Shown here one piece after another: positions 38,595 through 49,414 of a DNA stretch of 64,000 bases. This DNA is from an uncultured Actinomycetes bacterium. GTDB lineage: Bacteria > Actinomycetota > Actinomycetes > Nanopelagicales > Nanopelagicaceae. The notes below the pieces were generated by a model. It was not told the DNA's origin, made no database searches, and saw nothing but the letters and a program-made list of their open reading frames with translations. Each line of letters opens with the position of its first letter. Within the stretch, counting starts at the first letter, position 1. Both the position numbers and the translations under genes were made by a program. Where the stretch lies: the NCBI GenBank assembly GCA_937876245.1, contig CALEGP010000038.1, forward strand, positions 62,001 to 126,000, read 5' to 3'.

Positions 38595-39188
38595 ATGAAT
38601 AAGAACCCCTTCCTTTTTGATGCTCATGATCTGCCTCGACGACCGGGCGAGATGCGCGAGTATGAATTAACAATTGACACCCATGAAGCGATGGGATTTG
38701 AAGTACTTTCTATTGCCGCAGATGAACCCATTGATATTGACTTGCGTATCGAATCGGTTTCCGAGGGAATACTTGCGACTGCAACGGTACGAACTCAGGC
38801 ATTGGGAGAGTGTGGTCGCTGCCTAGATCCGGTCTCCTACGATATTGAAGAGAGTTTTCAAGAGTTGTATGAGTATGTCGAAGATCCCAGGCAAGCCCGA
38901 AAGAAATCTAAAGCTGGTAAAAAAAAGCCCGCCAAAAGCGAGGAAGATGAAGATTTGGATGAAGATTTATTGCGCCAAATGGATGGCGAAATGATGGATT
39001 TAGATGGGCCTATTCGTGATGCAATAATCCTAAATTTGCCGATTAATCCGCTCTGCTCGCATGGCTGTGCTGGGCTCTGTCCGGATTGTGGGGTTAAGAG
39101 GTCTGAGCTTCCAGCTGACCACGAACACGCCCCATCAAATATTCGCTGGGCTGGATTGGAAAATTGGGAAGGCCCAACAGGGGATTAA
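38595..39188 (+). CDS. DUF177 family protein (YceD-like)
   Basis: A 197-residue protein with LGECGRCLDPVSYDIEESFQELY and the C-terminal NPLCSHGCAGLCPDCG zinc-type segment, typical of DUF177/YceD proteins. These are encoded next to rpmF and are linked to 23S rRNA or large-subunit metabolism. A charged insert of about 30 residues (RKKSKAGKKKPAKSEEDEDL) sits between the two halves. It starts 7 nt after the SepIVA-like gene. Confidence 0.9.
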   Translation: MNKNPFLFDAHDLPRRPGEMREYELTIDTHEAMGFEVLSIAADEPIDIDLRIESVSEGILATATVRTQALGECGRCLDPVSYDIEESFQELYEYVEDPRQARKKSKAGKKKPAKSEEDEDLDEDLLRQMDGEMMDLDGPIRDAIILNLPINPLCSHGCAGLCPDCGVKRSELPADHEHAPSNIRWAGLENWEGPTGD

Positions 39189-39264
39189 CCTCGTTTTTGA
39201 TTATCGAAGGGTTTGAGGGATACTTAACCCTTCAATTAATAATTAGCAAAAAGGGGTGCCTAAA

Positions 39265-39438
39265 GTGCCAGTACCAAAGCGAAAGATGTCTCGCTCCCGC
39301 ACTCGTCATCGTCGTAGCTCATGGAAGACAACACCTGCGGCAATTGCGAGTTGCTCACAGTGTCAACAGCCAAAGCTTCAACATACAGCTTGCCCAACGT
39401 GCGGTACTTACAATTCCCGCCAAGTAGTAGAGGTTTGA
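39265..39438 (+). CDS. rpmF: 50S ribosomal protein L32
   Basis: A 57-residue L32 (MPVPKRKMSRSRTRHRRSSWKTT) with a four-cysteine zinc ribbon (CSQCQQP and CPTCG). GTG at 39265 is chosen because AAGGGG lies 8 nt upstream; GTG at 39256 falls within that site. It is followed by rnc in the DUF177-rpmF-rnc order. Confidence 0.94.
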   Translation: MPVPKRKMSRSRTRHRRSSWKTTPAAIASCSQCQQPKLQHTACPTCGTYNSRQVVEV

Positions 39439-39439
39439 T

Positions 39440-40120
39440 CTGTACGATCGTTTAATCGCGTCACTTGGAACTTCGGTTTCAAGTGAATTGCTAGTACTTG
39501 CATTAACCCATCGCTCTTATGCTTATGAGTTTGGTGGCTTGCCAACAAATGAACGCCTTGAATTTTTAGGCGATAGCGTTCTTGGTCTAGTCGTTACCGA
39601 GGAGTTATATACAAAATTTCCGGATCTTGATGAATCAAAACTCTCACCCCTTCGCTCAGGGGTTGTCAATATGCGAGCACTTGCGCAAATTGCACGCGAG
39701 TTAAATCTCGGTGAGTATTTACGAATTGGAAAAGGCGAAGAGAGAACGGGCGGGCGTGATAAAAATTCAATTTTGGCGGATTCACTTGAGGCGCTTATTG
39801 GTGCTATTTATCTTGACTTGGGTTTCAAAAAGACCCAAGAAATAATTCTCAAGTGGTTAAGGCCAGCAATTGAATCTGCAAATGCCCAAGGTTTCGGTCT
39901 GGATGCAAAGACAGCACTCCAGGAATTATGCGCAGCGCAAGCTTTGAGCACTCCTGAATATGAGATCGCTGAATCCGGACCAGATCATGATAAAAGTTTT
40001 ACTGCAGTTGTAGTTATATCGAGTGAGAAATTTGAAGCTGGCGAAGGAAAATCAAAAAGAGAAGCCGAGCAGGCCGCGGCAAAATTGGCTTATGACAAAA
40101 TAGATGCCAGAACTACCTGA
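39440..40120 (+). CDS. rnc: ribonuclease III (apparent non-AUG start)
   Basis: Cleaves double-stranded RNA in rRNA and mRNA processing. The RNase III domain has ALTHRSYAYEFGGLPTNERLEFLGDSVLG and DSLEALIGAIYLD; the C-terminal dsRNA-binding domain has AKTALQELC and KREAEQAAAKLAY. The frame opens at 39431 after a TAG and reads LYDRLIASLGTSVSSELLVLALTHRSY, a normal RNase III N-terminus, but has no ATG, GTG or TTG before TTG at 39488. CTG at 39440 has AGAGG 6 nt upstream and gives 226 residues. ATC at 39455 has TACGAT 6 nt upstream, fitting the leaderless pattern. mutM overlaps the 3' end by 17 nt. Confidence 0.92.
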   Translation: MYDRLIASLGTSVSSELLVLALTHRSYAYEFGGLPTNERLEFLGDSVLGLVVTEELYTKFPDLDESKLSPLRSGVVNMRALAQIARELNLGEYLRIGKGEERTGGRDKNSILADSLEALIGAIYLDLGFKKTQEIILKWLRPAIESANAQGFGLDAKTALQELCAAQALSTPEYEIAESGPDHDKSFTAVVVISSEKFEAGEGKSKREAEQAAAKLAYDKIDARTT

Positions 40121-40946
40121 AGTTGAAACCGTAAGGCGTGGCCTGAGCGAACACGTAGTTGGTAAAAAATTCAAGAAAATTGAAGTTTTGCATCATCGAG
40201 CAACAGCGGCAAAATCGATAGCATCTCTAGATTCACTTAAACGAGCTAGAGTGATTGAAGTTAAGCGCCGTGGAAAATTTCTTTGGTTTGTTTTAGATCG
40301 GCCAGAAGTTTTGGTTGGGCATTTGGGAATGAGTGGGCAGTTAGTAATTCGAAGAAGAGGCGCTCCAGATGAGCGACATTTGCGGGCTCGCTTCGTACTT
40401 GGCAAAGAAGAACTTCGTTTTATTGATCAACGCACTTTTGGTTGGCTTGGTGTTGAGTCCACAAGGGAGGGGATCCCAATGTGCGTTCAACACATTGCGC
40501 CAGATCCATTTGATCCGAAATTTGATCTAGCAGTAACGGTTTCCAGAATTAGAGCAAAGAAGAGTGAAATTAAAAGGGTTTTGCTGGATCAGAGCGTAAT
40601 GAGTGGAGTCGGAAATATTTATGCCGATGAGGCTCTTTGGCGAAGCAAAGTTCATCCAGAGACTAGAGCTGAAAATATGAGAAGCTCGAAAGTCATATCC
40701 TTAATTAGCAGCGCGGCAGAAGTGATGTCAGAGGCGCTGAGTGCAGGAGGAACATCTTTCGATGACCTATATATAAATGTAAACGGGCAGAGTGGATACT
40801 TCGAGAGGTCGCTGGCGGTATATGGTCGCGAGGGCGAAGGATGCCTGCGCTGTGGCCAGCAAATCCGAAGAATCACTTTTTCCAATAGATCCTCACATTT
40901 TTGCCCAAAATGTCAGCCCACGCCGCGTACAACGGGAAATCAGTAA
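40104..40946 (+). CDS. mutM: formamidopyrimidine-DNA glycosylase MutM
   Basis: Removes 8-oxoguanine from DNA. The 280-residue protein starts MPELPEVETVRRGL, so the catalytic proline is residue 2 and glutamate residue 3. It has GHLGMSGQL and a C-terminal zinc finger with CLRCGQQIRRI and FCPKCQ. It overlaps rnc by 17 nt, a conserved rnc-mutM-smc layout. All catalytic residues are present. Confidence 0.96.
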   Translation: MPELPEVETVRRGLSEHVVGKKFKKIEVLHHRATAAKSIASLDSLKRARVIEVKRRGKFLWFVLDRPEVLVGHLGMSGQLVIRRRGAPDERHLRARFVLGKEELRFIDQRTFGWLGVESTREGIPMCVQHIAPDPFDPKFDLAVTVSRIRAKKSEIKRVLLDQSVMSGVGNIYADEALWRSKVHPETRAENMRSSKVISLISSAAEVMSEALSAGGTSFDDLYINVNGQSGYFERSLAVYGREGEGCLRCGQQIRRITFSNRSSHFCPKCQPTPRTTGNQ

Positions 40947-40958
40947 CCCCTTTTCCGA

Positions 40959-40964
40959 TAGGTT
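40959..40964 (+). promoter_or_regulatory. -10 box for leaderless smc transcript
   Basis: TAGGTT, then 6 nt to the GTG at 40971, in the 24-nt gap after mutM. Confidence 0.5.
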
Positions 40965-40970
40965 GCGCCT

Positions 40971-43900
40971 GTGTATTTAAAGAGCATGACCCTCAAAGGA
41001 TTTAAGTCCTTTGCTTCGGCAACCTCACTCAACTTTGAGCGGGGAATAACCTGTGTTGTGGGTCCCAACGGCTCTGGGAAATCCAATGTTGTGGACGCCC
41101 TCTCCTGGGTGCTGGGCGAGCAAGGCGCGAAGTCTTTGCGCGGCGGAAAAATGGAAGATGTAATTTTCGCTGGAACCTCTGCCAGGGCGCCACTTGGTCG
41201 AGCTGAAGTTTCGGTAACTATCGATAATTCTGACGGTGCGCTACCGATCGAATTTGCTGAAGTGAGGATTTCTAGAATTCTCTTCAGAAATGGCGCAAGT
41301 GAGTATCAACTTAACGGCGATACTACGAGACTTTTAGATATCCAGGAACTTTTGAGCGATTCTGGAATCGGGCGCGAGATGCATGTGATTGTTGGCCAGG
41401 GTCAGCTTGATGCAATTTTGCTTGCCAATCCTGAAGAGCGACGTGCATTTATCGAAGAAGCAGCTGGCGTACTAAAACATCGCAAGCGAAAAGAAAAAGC
41501 GCTTCGTAAATTAGATTCTATGACTGCTAACTTGGCGCGTATTCAAGACCTAACGGTTGAACTTAGACGCCAATTGAAACCACTTGGCAAGCAGGCTGAA
41601 GTGGCAAGAAAAGCTTCGACTATTCAATCTGATGTTCGGGATTCAAAACTTCGGTTATTGGCGGATGATCTTATTCAATTGCGATCAACGGTAGATGCCG
41701 AGGTTGCGGATGAGTCTGCTCTTCGAGCTAGGCGTGATGATGTTGAATCCGCTCTAAATAGAGCAAGAGCGCGGGAAGAAGAAATTGATTCTATTGCTCT
41801 GAATGAGAATCCACTTTTAGTAAGCGCCCAAGAAAATTACTATCAACTAACGGCTCAGCGTGAAAAGTTTCGCGGCATCCAAAATTTGGCCTCAGAGCGA
41901 GCGAGGTTCTTATCCGAAGAAGCTGATGAAGCGCGGGCAAGTGGTCGCGATCCCGAAGGAATGGATCTTGAAGCAGCAGCTCTACGTCGAGAAGAACTGA
42001 GGCTTCGAAGCGAAGTCGCTGCCGCATCACTGGCTTTGGAAAATCACTCAAGTGAACTCAAAACTTTGGAAGCTAAGTTAACTAATGAAGAGAATAGCGT
42101 TTCAGCCGCTCTTCGAGCTATTGCAGATCAGCGCGAAGGTACGGCGCGACAAGAAGGACATATCAATGGTTTAAAGTCTCGAATCGAGGCAACTAATGCC
42201 GAGATTACAAGATTAACTAAAACTAAAGATGAGGCAACTAGCCGACTCAAGAGTTTCCAAGAAGAGTTCGCATTATTAGAAACACAAATTGCCTCAGTCG
42301 ATGCAAGTGAACCAGGTTTGGACTCAGAATTCGAAGCTGCAAAAAATGCGTTGACAAGTGCGCAAAGTGATTTGGATCTGCTTGAGGTAAAGGGTAGCGA
42401 AGCAGAAAGAACTCGCTCTGGACTCGATGGGCGCCTGCGCGCTCTTCAAGAAAGTTTGGTTCATCGCGATGGTTCAGGAGCGGTTTTAGCAAGTGCTACT
42501 AAAAATCGTGGTCGACTTTCATCTCTTATTACAGTTGCTAGTGGGTGGGAAGCTGCAGTATCGGCTGCGCTTGGACCGCTGGCTGAATCGGTAGTTGTTT
42601 CAGATCTTTCATCCGCAGTTTCTGCCCTTACGATGCTGAAACGTGAGAGCGCCGGTCAATCTGAATTATTAGTAATCGATACAGCAAGTAGCTTTACATC
42701 TTCAACGCGCTCCATACCAAATGGCTTCACCTCACTTGCCAGCTTGGTCTCCTCGAGCGAGGTCTCGGAGGCAATCTCATCGCTATTGTCCGGATTTGTC
42801 GCAGTTGAGGATTTGACTGAGGCCGAGAACGCGCTTCGTGCGGATTCTTCAGTTATAGCAATTACCCGGGCTGGGGATGTAATTAGTCGATTGCGAGTGC
42901 GCGGTGGTTCAAGTTCCCAGAGCTCGGCAATTGAAATTTCAGCGCTCATCGAAAAGAGTGAGGGCGAGCTCCAGGAAGTTACTAACAATTGTGATCGCAT
43001 TAAGTTTGAGTTGGTTCGTGCTACCGAGAAACTTGCATCACAAAAAAATACCTTTGATTTGGCGCTCTCTAAATTAAATGAATCTGATGCAAAAATGTCA
43101 GGTCTTGCTGAACAAATGGCCGTTGCCGGACAAAATGTTAAGAACGCTCAAGGCGAGTTAGAACGAATTTTGGCCTCATTGATTGAAGCCAATAAACAAC
43201 TGGAATCTGATGACGCTGACTTGCGGGCGGCCATTTTACAATTCGAATCACATCAGGAGCCAGCTGCGCCCGATTTAACTCATTTAGAGGATTTGCGCTC
43301 CAGGGTCTCGGCCGCACGTTCTGCAGAAGTTGAAGCGCGATTAAATTTACGAACATTAGAAGAGCGAGTAACGGCACTGACTGCCCGTGCCAGCGCGCTT
43401 GAAGTTGCTGCAGAAAATGAGAGAGAATCTGCAGTTCGCGCCGTAAGTCGTCGCGAGCAACGAGGCCTAGCCGCGGTAACTGCTCAAGGTGTTGCTGATG
43501 CGGCGTACGAAGCGCTAATCCAAATTGAATCTTCTATTTCAAAGGCGGCCACGGAGCGGGCTCGCCTAGAGAGTGCTAGATCAGAGCGAGAGAGTGAAGT
43601 ACTTGCCATTCGCGTAAAAAACCGCGAATTAACAACAGAATTGGATGCGCTTACTTCGAGCGTTCATAGAGATGAAATTGCTCGCGCTGAACAGCGACTT
43701 CGTATTGAGGGCCTAGAACAGAAGGCTATTGAAGAGCTTGGTGTCGATGTAAATACCTTGATGAATGAATACGGCCCCGTGAATGATGTTCCGACGTTTG
43801 TGGAAGATGAAGAAGGCAATTTTGTTCCTGGCGATCTCATACCGTATCGCAGAGATCAGCAACAGAAGCGTTTGGCACAGGCCGAACGCTCGCTAACTTT

Positions 43901-44513
43901 ACTTGGAAAAATTAACCCGTTGGCTTTGGAAGAATATTCTTCGCTAGAAGAGCGTCTGCGTTATCTGGCAGAACAGCTCGAAGATTTAAAGAAGACTAAG
44001 CGCGATCTACTGGATATCATTAAAGAAGTTGATGACAAAGTGCAGCAAATATTTAAGGAAGCTTACGAAGACACTGCTCGAGAATTTGAAATAATCTTCG
44101 CGCGCTTATTTCCTGGCGGTGACGGTCGCTTAATTCTGACAAATGCCGAAGATATGGCGAATTCAGGAGTGGATGTTGAGGCCCGGCCACCTGGTAAGCG
44201 TATCAAACGACTATCACTGCTCTCTGGTGGTGAGCGCTCACTTGTAGCCGTTGCTCTGCTCGTTGCTATCTTCAAAGCCCGCCCAAGTCCGTTTTATGTA
44301 ATGGATGAAGTCGAGGCAGCGCTGGATGATACAAACCTCGGGCGTTTACTCGGAATCTTCGAGGAGCTTCGCGAGAAATCCCAATTAATTATTATTACTC
44401 ACCAGAAGCGCACGATGGAGATTGCAGATTCACTTTACGGAGTCACGATGCGTGGCGATGGCGTCTCTGAAGTTATTTCCCAACGTATTCGGGAATCTGA
44501 AAGCTCAAACTAG
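40971..44513 (+). CDS. smc: chromosome segregation protein SMC
   Basis: The ATPase that folds and segregates the chromosome with ScpA/ScpB. The 1180-residue protein has an N-terminal Walker A (VVGPNGSGKSNVVDAL), coiled coils, a hinge (LSSLITVASGWEAAVSAALG), a second coiled-coil arm, the ABC signature LSLLSGGERSLVAV, and Walker B with FYVMDEVEAALDD. The GTG start gives MYLKSMTLKGFKSFA, the usual SMC N-terminus. ftsY follows 19 nt later. Confidence 0.96.
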   Translation: MYLKSMTLKGFKSFASATSLNFERGITCVVGPNGSGKSNVVDALSWVLGEQGAKSLRGGKMEDVIFAGTSARAPLGRAEVSVTIDNSDGALPIEFAEVRISRILFRNGASEYQLNGDTTRLLDIQELLSDSGIGREMHVIVGQGQLDAILLANPEERRAFIEEAAGVLKHRKRKEKALRKLDSMTANLARIQDLTVELRRQLKPLGKQAEVARKASTIQSDVRDSKLRLLADDLIQLRSTVDAEVADESALRARRDDVESALNRARAREEEIDSIALNENPLLVSAQENYYQLTAQREKFRGIQNLASERARFLSEEADEARASGRDPEGMDLEAAALRREELRLRSEVAAASLALENHSSELKTLEAKLTNEENSVSAALRAIADQREGTARQEGHINGLKSRIEATNAEITRLTKTKDEATSRLKSFQEEFALLETQIASVDASEPGLDSEFEAAKNALTSAQSDLDLLEVKGSEAERTRSGLDGRLRALQESLVHRDGSGAVLASATKNRGRLSSLITVASGWEAAVSAALGPLAESVVVSDLSSAVSALTMLKRESAGQSELLVIDTASSFTSSTRSIPNGFTSLASLVSSSEVSEAISSLLSGFVAVEDLTEAENALRADSSVIAITRAGDVISRLRVRGGSSSQSSAIEISALIEKSEGELQEVTNNCDRIKFELVRATEKLASQKNTFDLALSKLNESDAKMSGLAEQMAVAGQNVKNAQGELERILASLIEANKQLESDDADLRAAILQFESHQEPAAPDLTHLEDLRSRVSAARSAEVEARLNLRTLEERVTALTARASALEVAAENERESAVRAVSRREQRGLAAVTAQGVADAAYEALIQIESSISKAATERARLESARSERESEVLAIRVKNRELTTELDALTSSVHRDEIARAEQRLRIEGLEQKAIEELGVDVNTLMNEYGPVNDVPTFVEDEEGNFVPGDLIPYRRDQQQKRLAQAERSLTLLGKINPLALEEYSSLEERLRYLAEQLEDLKKTKRDLLDIIKEVDDKVQQIFKEAYEDTAREFEIIFARLFPGGDGRLILTNAEDMANSGVDVEARPPGKRIKRLSLLSGGERSLVAVALLVAIFKARPSPFYVMDEVEAALDDTNLGRLLGIFEELREKSQLIIITHQKRTMEIADSLYGVTMRGDGVSEVISQRIRESESSN

Positions 44514-44532
44514 TTTTAACTAGGCACTCACT

Positions 44533-45369
44533 ATGGCTCTCTTCAGCAAGCTCCTCGCAAAAATTCGTAGCAGTTCAACTTCTGAGAGTGACTGGGCGGA
44601 AATTGAACAGGCTTTAATTGAATCCGATTTGGGTGCAAAGAACGCACGAGAAATTATCGATCTTGCCAAGAAAAGCAAGGGCGATCAGATTGATGTGACA
44701 ATTGCTGATTCCTTGGCTAGTTGGTTAAGTTCTAGCCCGCGTGAATTAGCTAAACATACTGAGCGTCCGACAACGGTAATGATCGTTGGAGTAAATGGCA
44801 CAGGAAAAACAACATCGACAGCAAAACTTGTTTCGCACTTGCAAAGCGAAAAAAGATCTGTACTTTTGGCTGCCGCAGACACCTTTCGAGCAGCTGCAGT
44901 TGAACAACTGCAGACTTGGGGAAGTCGACTTGGCGTGGAAGTAATTACTGGCCCAGCGAATGGCGATGCAGCCTCTGTTGCATTTGATGCTGCGACTAGG
45001 GCGCAGGAGTTAAAGATTGACTATCTAATTATCGATACTGCGGGCCGGTTACATACGAAATCTGGTCTCATGGATGAACTTGGCAAGGTGCGAAGAGTTG
45101 TTGAGAAAGTGCTACCAGTAGATGAAGTGTTGTTAGTCGTCGATGCAACGACCGGGCAAAATGGAATCGTCCAAGCCAAAATGTTTATGTCGAGCGTCTC
45201 GGTGACTGGATTAATTCTCACGAAGATGGATGGTTCCGCTAAAGGCGGCGTGGCCCTTGCAATTGAGCGCGAAACTGGAACCCCAATAAAATTCATTGGA
45301 ACCGGGGAGAGCGCCAAAGATCTCCAGGTATTCGATGCTGAGCGTTACTTGGACGGGCTTTTTCATTAG
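44533..45369 (+). CDS. ftsY: signal recognition particle receptor FtsY (NG domain only)
   Basis: The receptor that docks SRP-ribosome complexes at the membrane. The 278-residue protein is essentially the NG GTPase: GVNGTGKTTSTAKL near residue 85, ADTFRAAAVEQL, DTAGR, TKMDGSAKGG and GTGESAKDLQVFDAERYL. The acidic A domain or N-terminal membrane helix found in many actinobacterial FtsY proteins is absent, leaving only a short N helix region. TAGGCA lies near the leaderless position but lacks the final T. Confidence 0.95.
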   Translation: MALFSKLLAKIRSSSTSESDWAEIEQALIESDLGAKNAREIIDLAKKSKGDQIDVTIADSLASWLSSSPRELAKHTERPTTVMIVGVNGTGKTTSTAKLVSHLQSEKRSVLLAAADTFRAAAVEQLQTWGSRLGVEVITGPANGDAASVAFDAATRAQELKIDYLIIDTAGRLHTKSGLMDELGKVRRVVEKVLPVDEVLLVVDATTGQNGIVQAKMFMSSVSVTGLILTKMDGSAKGGVALAIERETGTPIKFIGTGESAKDLQVFDAERYLDGLFH

Positions 45370-45371
45370 CC

Positions 45372-45440
45372 GTAACCAATCCGTAACACAATCGGTGAAA
45401 CTTTCACCATTTTGTAACCTGCCAAGAGGTCATATGTAAC
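45372..45440 (+). promoter_or_regulatory. GlnR-like GTAAC boxes upstream of amt
   Basis: GTAAC occurs at 45372, 45383, 45414 and 45436. The first pair is GTAAC-N6-GTAAC (11-nt period), and GAAAC lies at 45397. The last two are 22 nt apart, two such periods. Actinobacterial GlnR sites follow GTNAC-N6-GNAAC, and amt is a classic GlnR target. The assignment is by motif only. Confidence 0.55.
45394..45408. promoter_or_regulatory. 15-bp palindrome between ftsY and amt
   Basis: GGTGAAA-C-TTTCACC is a perfect inverted repeat with a one-base centre. As RNA it could form a 5-bp stem with loop AACTT, followed by ATTTTG. It is either a weak ftsY terminator or an operator. Confidence 0.4.
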
Positions 45441-45510
45441 TAAAGGCTAGGAATCTATCCCCATCTCAACGGCGAGGCATATTCGCGAAAGAGTGGGAAA
45501 GAGGTTTGTG

Positions 45511-47120
<1,610 letters not shown>

Positions 47121-47130
47121 GCTGACTAGA

Positions 47131-47136
47131 TAAACT
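47131..47136 (+). promoter_or_regulatory. -10 box for leaderless glnD transcript
   Basis: TAAACT with 6 nt to the ATG at 47143. glnD may have its own transcript apart from amt-glnB. Confidence 0.45.
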
Positions 47137-47142
47137 ACTTAA

Positions 47143-49398
47143 ATGGGAACCCGTGAGCGACGTGAGAGATCAGATCGGATTGATCACACGCTCCGGGTCT
47201 CTTTTTTGCAATCTGCCGCAGAGCATCTAAATAGGCCAAGCCAAGTAGCTCTTGCTGCCGTTGGCGGTTATGGCCGTGGTGAATTGGCACCAGCCTCTGA
47301 CCTAGATCTATTGATTCTGCACAGTGGAAAAGAGAAACACGAGGCAATAACTAAATTTGTAAATGCATTTCTTTACCCGCTATGGGATACAGGAACTTCG
47401 ATAGATCACTCAGTTCGCACTCGAAGTGAAACAAGGCAGATCGCTTATGAAGATATTCGGGTGGCACTTGGCCTCTTAGATCTTCGCTTTCTGGCTGGTG
47501 ATCGAGAACTTTGTAGCGCAGTTAAAATTGATTCGATAGAGAATTGGCGAAAAAACAAAGATTATTATCTGCCAAAACTAAAGCAATCTATCAAGGAACG
47601 AGCTAATCGATTTGGCGAACTGGCTTTTCTATTAGAACCCGATTTAAAGCAGGCGCGCGGGGGACTACGAGATATAAATGCACTTCGAGCGATCGAAAGA
47701 TCTGGAATAGTCAATGTTTCACTTCCCAGAGTTGCAGAATCTGAGTCGTTGCTTTCTAACGTCAGAGATATGCTGCATGGCGAAAATCAAAAATCTAGGG
47801 ACCAACTTTTACTGAGCGAACAAGATCGAATTGCATCCGCAATGAAATTCCAGAACGCTGATGAACTAATGTTGGAGGTTGCAAAATCAGCCAGGGCAGT
47901 CGATTACTTGATGGATTTAACTTGGCATCGGATTGAAACAACTGCGACTAAAGGTTGGTTTCCAAAGGGCAGAACAGTCCAGGTTGATAAGGGTCTGATT
48001 ATTTCAAGTTCGGAAATTGCGATTAGTAGCGGTTATGACATTTCCAAGGACCCGGGTTTAGGTTTACGAGCGGCAGCGATGGCCGCCCAACGAGGCTTGC
48101 CTTTATCAATTGAATCTTGCGTCGAGATGGCGCAGAACTTTGCTCCACTATCTAAGCCATGGCCAAAGAGCGCTCTTGATCATTTGGTCTCACTTATTGG
48201 TGCTGGAAGTTCAATGATTAGAGTTTTCGAAGCCTTGGACCAGGAGGGCCTAATTGAAAAATGGATTCCTGAGTGGTCCCAAGTTCGATTCTTACCTCAG
48301 CGAAATGTCTTGCATCGCCATACCGTCGATCGACATATGCTGGAAACTGCGATTCGTGCAGCAGCTTTGACACGTACTGTTAAACGCCCGGATATTTTGT
48401 TGGTGGCGGCCTTGTTTCATGACATTGGCAAGGGCTTTGTAAATAAGGATCACTCAGAATATGGGAGTGAACTTATTGAACCATTGGCTATGAGACTTGG
48501 CTTCGATGATTCTGATGCAAACCAGATCGCCTTACTAGTGCGCGAGCATCTTCTACTCTCGGCTATTGCCACGCGTCGTGATCTCAGCGATCCGGCAACA
48601 ATTCAATTTGTTGTTGGAAAGATTAAGGATCCCGAATCTATTCAGCTATTACATGCACTTAGCATTGCTGATGGTGAGGCGACGGGAGGCAGCGCGTGGA
48701 GCAAATGGAAAGCGGAATTAGTTTCAGAATTAGTTTCTAGGTGTTTAACTGCAATGTCAGGGGTAAAGCCGGTCTCTGAACCAGATTTGATGCCGACTGG
48801 ACCATTGACCCAGGAGCTAACTGTTTCAATGCTTACAAAGGAGGAGGGCATAGAAATTGAAATTGTTGCGAAAGATCAGAATGGTTTGCTCTCTGCAGTG
48901 GCAGGCATCATGACAATTTCTAGATTAAATGTTAGGTCGGCTCGAACACGGACCACGAATGAAATTGCAGTTATGCGATTGGTAGTAGAACTAGATGCTA
49001 ACGCTGTGATGCCTTCTGTCGAAAAACTTACCGAAGCACTGAAGCGGGCTTTGAATGGGGAGCTGGACCTGAACCGCAAAATAGATGAGCGAATTGAAAA
49101 TTATCGAAAATATCCTGGGATTCCAACGCCACCTCCGGTGGTTTTTGCAGCCAACGATTTAGCCACAAATGCGACGATAATCGAGGTTCGCATGCATGAT
49201 CGACCAGGAATACTTTTCAGTGTGACTAGGGCTATCTCTCGATTTGGCGTAGATATTCAATCTGCAATTGTTTCAACCCTTGGCGCTGAGGCATTCGACA
49301 CCTTATATGTAACAGATCTAGCGGGTAAGCCCTTATCTGGTGAGAGAGCTCAATTGCTGGCTACTAAAGTTGAAAATATTTTAATCACGCACCTTTAA
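47143..49398 (+). CDS. glnD: PII (uridylyl/adenylyl)transferase GlnD
   Basis: Modifies and demodifies the PII protein according to glutamine. The 751-residue protein has the nucleotidyltransferase motif GGYGRGELAPASDLDLL, a GlnD linker region (LEPDLKQARGGLRDINAL), an HD domain (LLVAALFHDIGKGFVNKDH) for demodification, and two C-terminal ACT domains (EIEIVAKDQNGLLSAVAGI and EVRMHDRPGILFSVTRAI). All domains appear complete. It completes the amt-glnB-glnD set. Confidence 0.95.
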   Translation: MGTRERRERSDRIDHTLRVSFLQSAAEHLNRPSQVALAAVGGYGRGELAPASDLDLLILHSGKEKHEAITKFVNAFLYPLWDTGTSIDHSVRTRSETRQIAYEDIRVALGLLDLRFLAGDRELCSAVKIDSIENWRKNKDYYLPKLKQSIKERANRFGELAFLLEPDLKQARGGLRDINALRAIERSGIVNVSLPRVAESESLLSNVRDMLHGENQKSRDQLLLSEQDRIASAMKFQNADELMLEVAKSARAVDYLMDLTWHRIETTATKGWFPKGRTVQVDKGLIISSSEIAISSGYDISKDPGLGLRAAAMAAQRGLPLSIESCVEMAQNFAPLSKPWPKSALDHLVSLIGAGSSMIRVFEALDQEGLIEKWIPEWSQVRFLPQRNVLHRHTVDRHMLETAIRAAALTRTVKRPDILLVAALFHDIGKGFVNKDHSEYGSELIEPLAMRLGFDDSDANQIALLVREHLLLSAIATRRDLSDPATIQFVVGKIKDPESIQLLHALSIADGEATGGSAWSKWKAELVSELVSRCLTAMSGVKPVSEPDLMPTGPLTQELTVSMLTKEEGIEIEIVAKDQNGLLSAVAGIMTISRLNVRSARTRTTNEIAVMRLVVELDANAVMPSVEKLTEALKRALNGELDLNRKIDERIENYRKYPGIPTPPPVVFAANDLATNATIIEVRMHDRPGILFSVTRAISRFGVDIQSAIVSTLGAEAFDTLYVTDLAGKPLSGERAQLLATKVENILITHL

Positions 49399-49402
49399 CT
49401 AG

Positions 49403-49408
49403 TAATCT
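49403..49408 (+). promoter_or_regulatory. -10 box for leaderless ffh transcript
   Basis: TAATCT with 6 nt to the ATG at 49415, right after the glnD stop. Confidence 0.45.
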
Positions 49409-49414
49409 GCGCTC

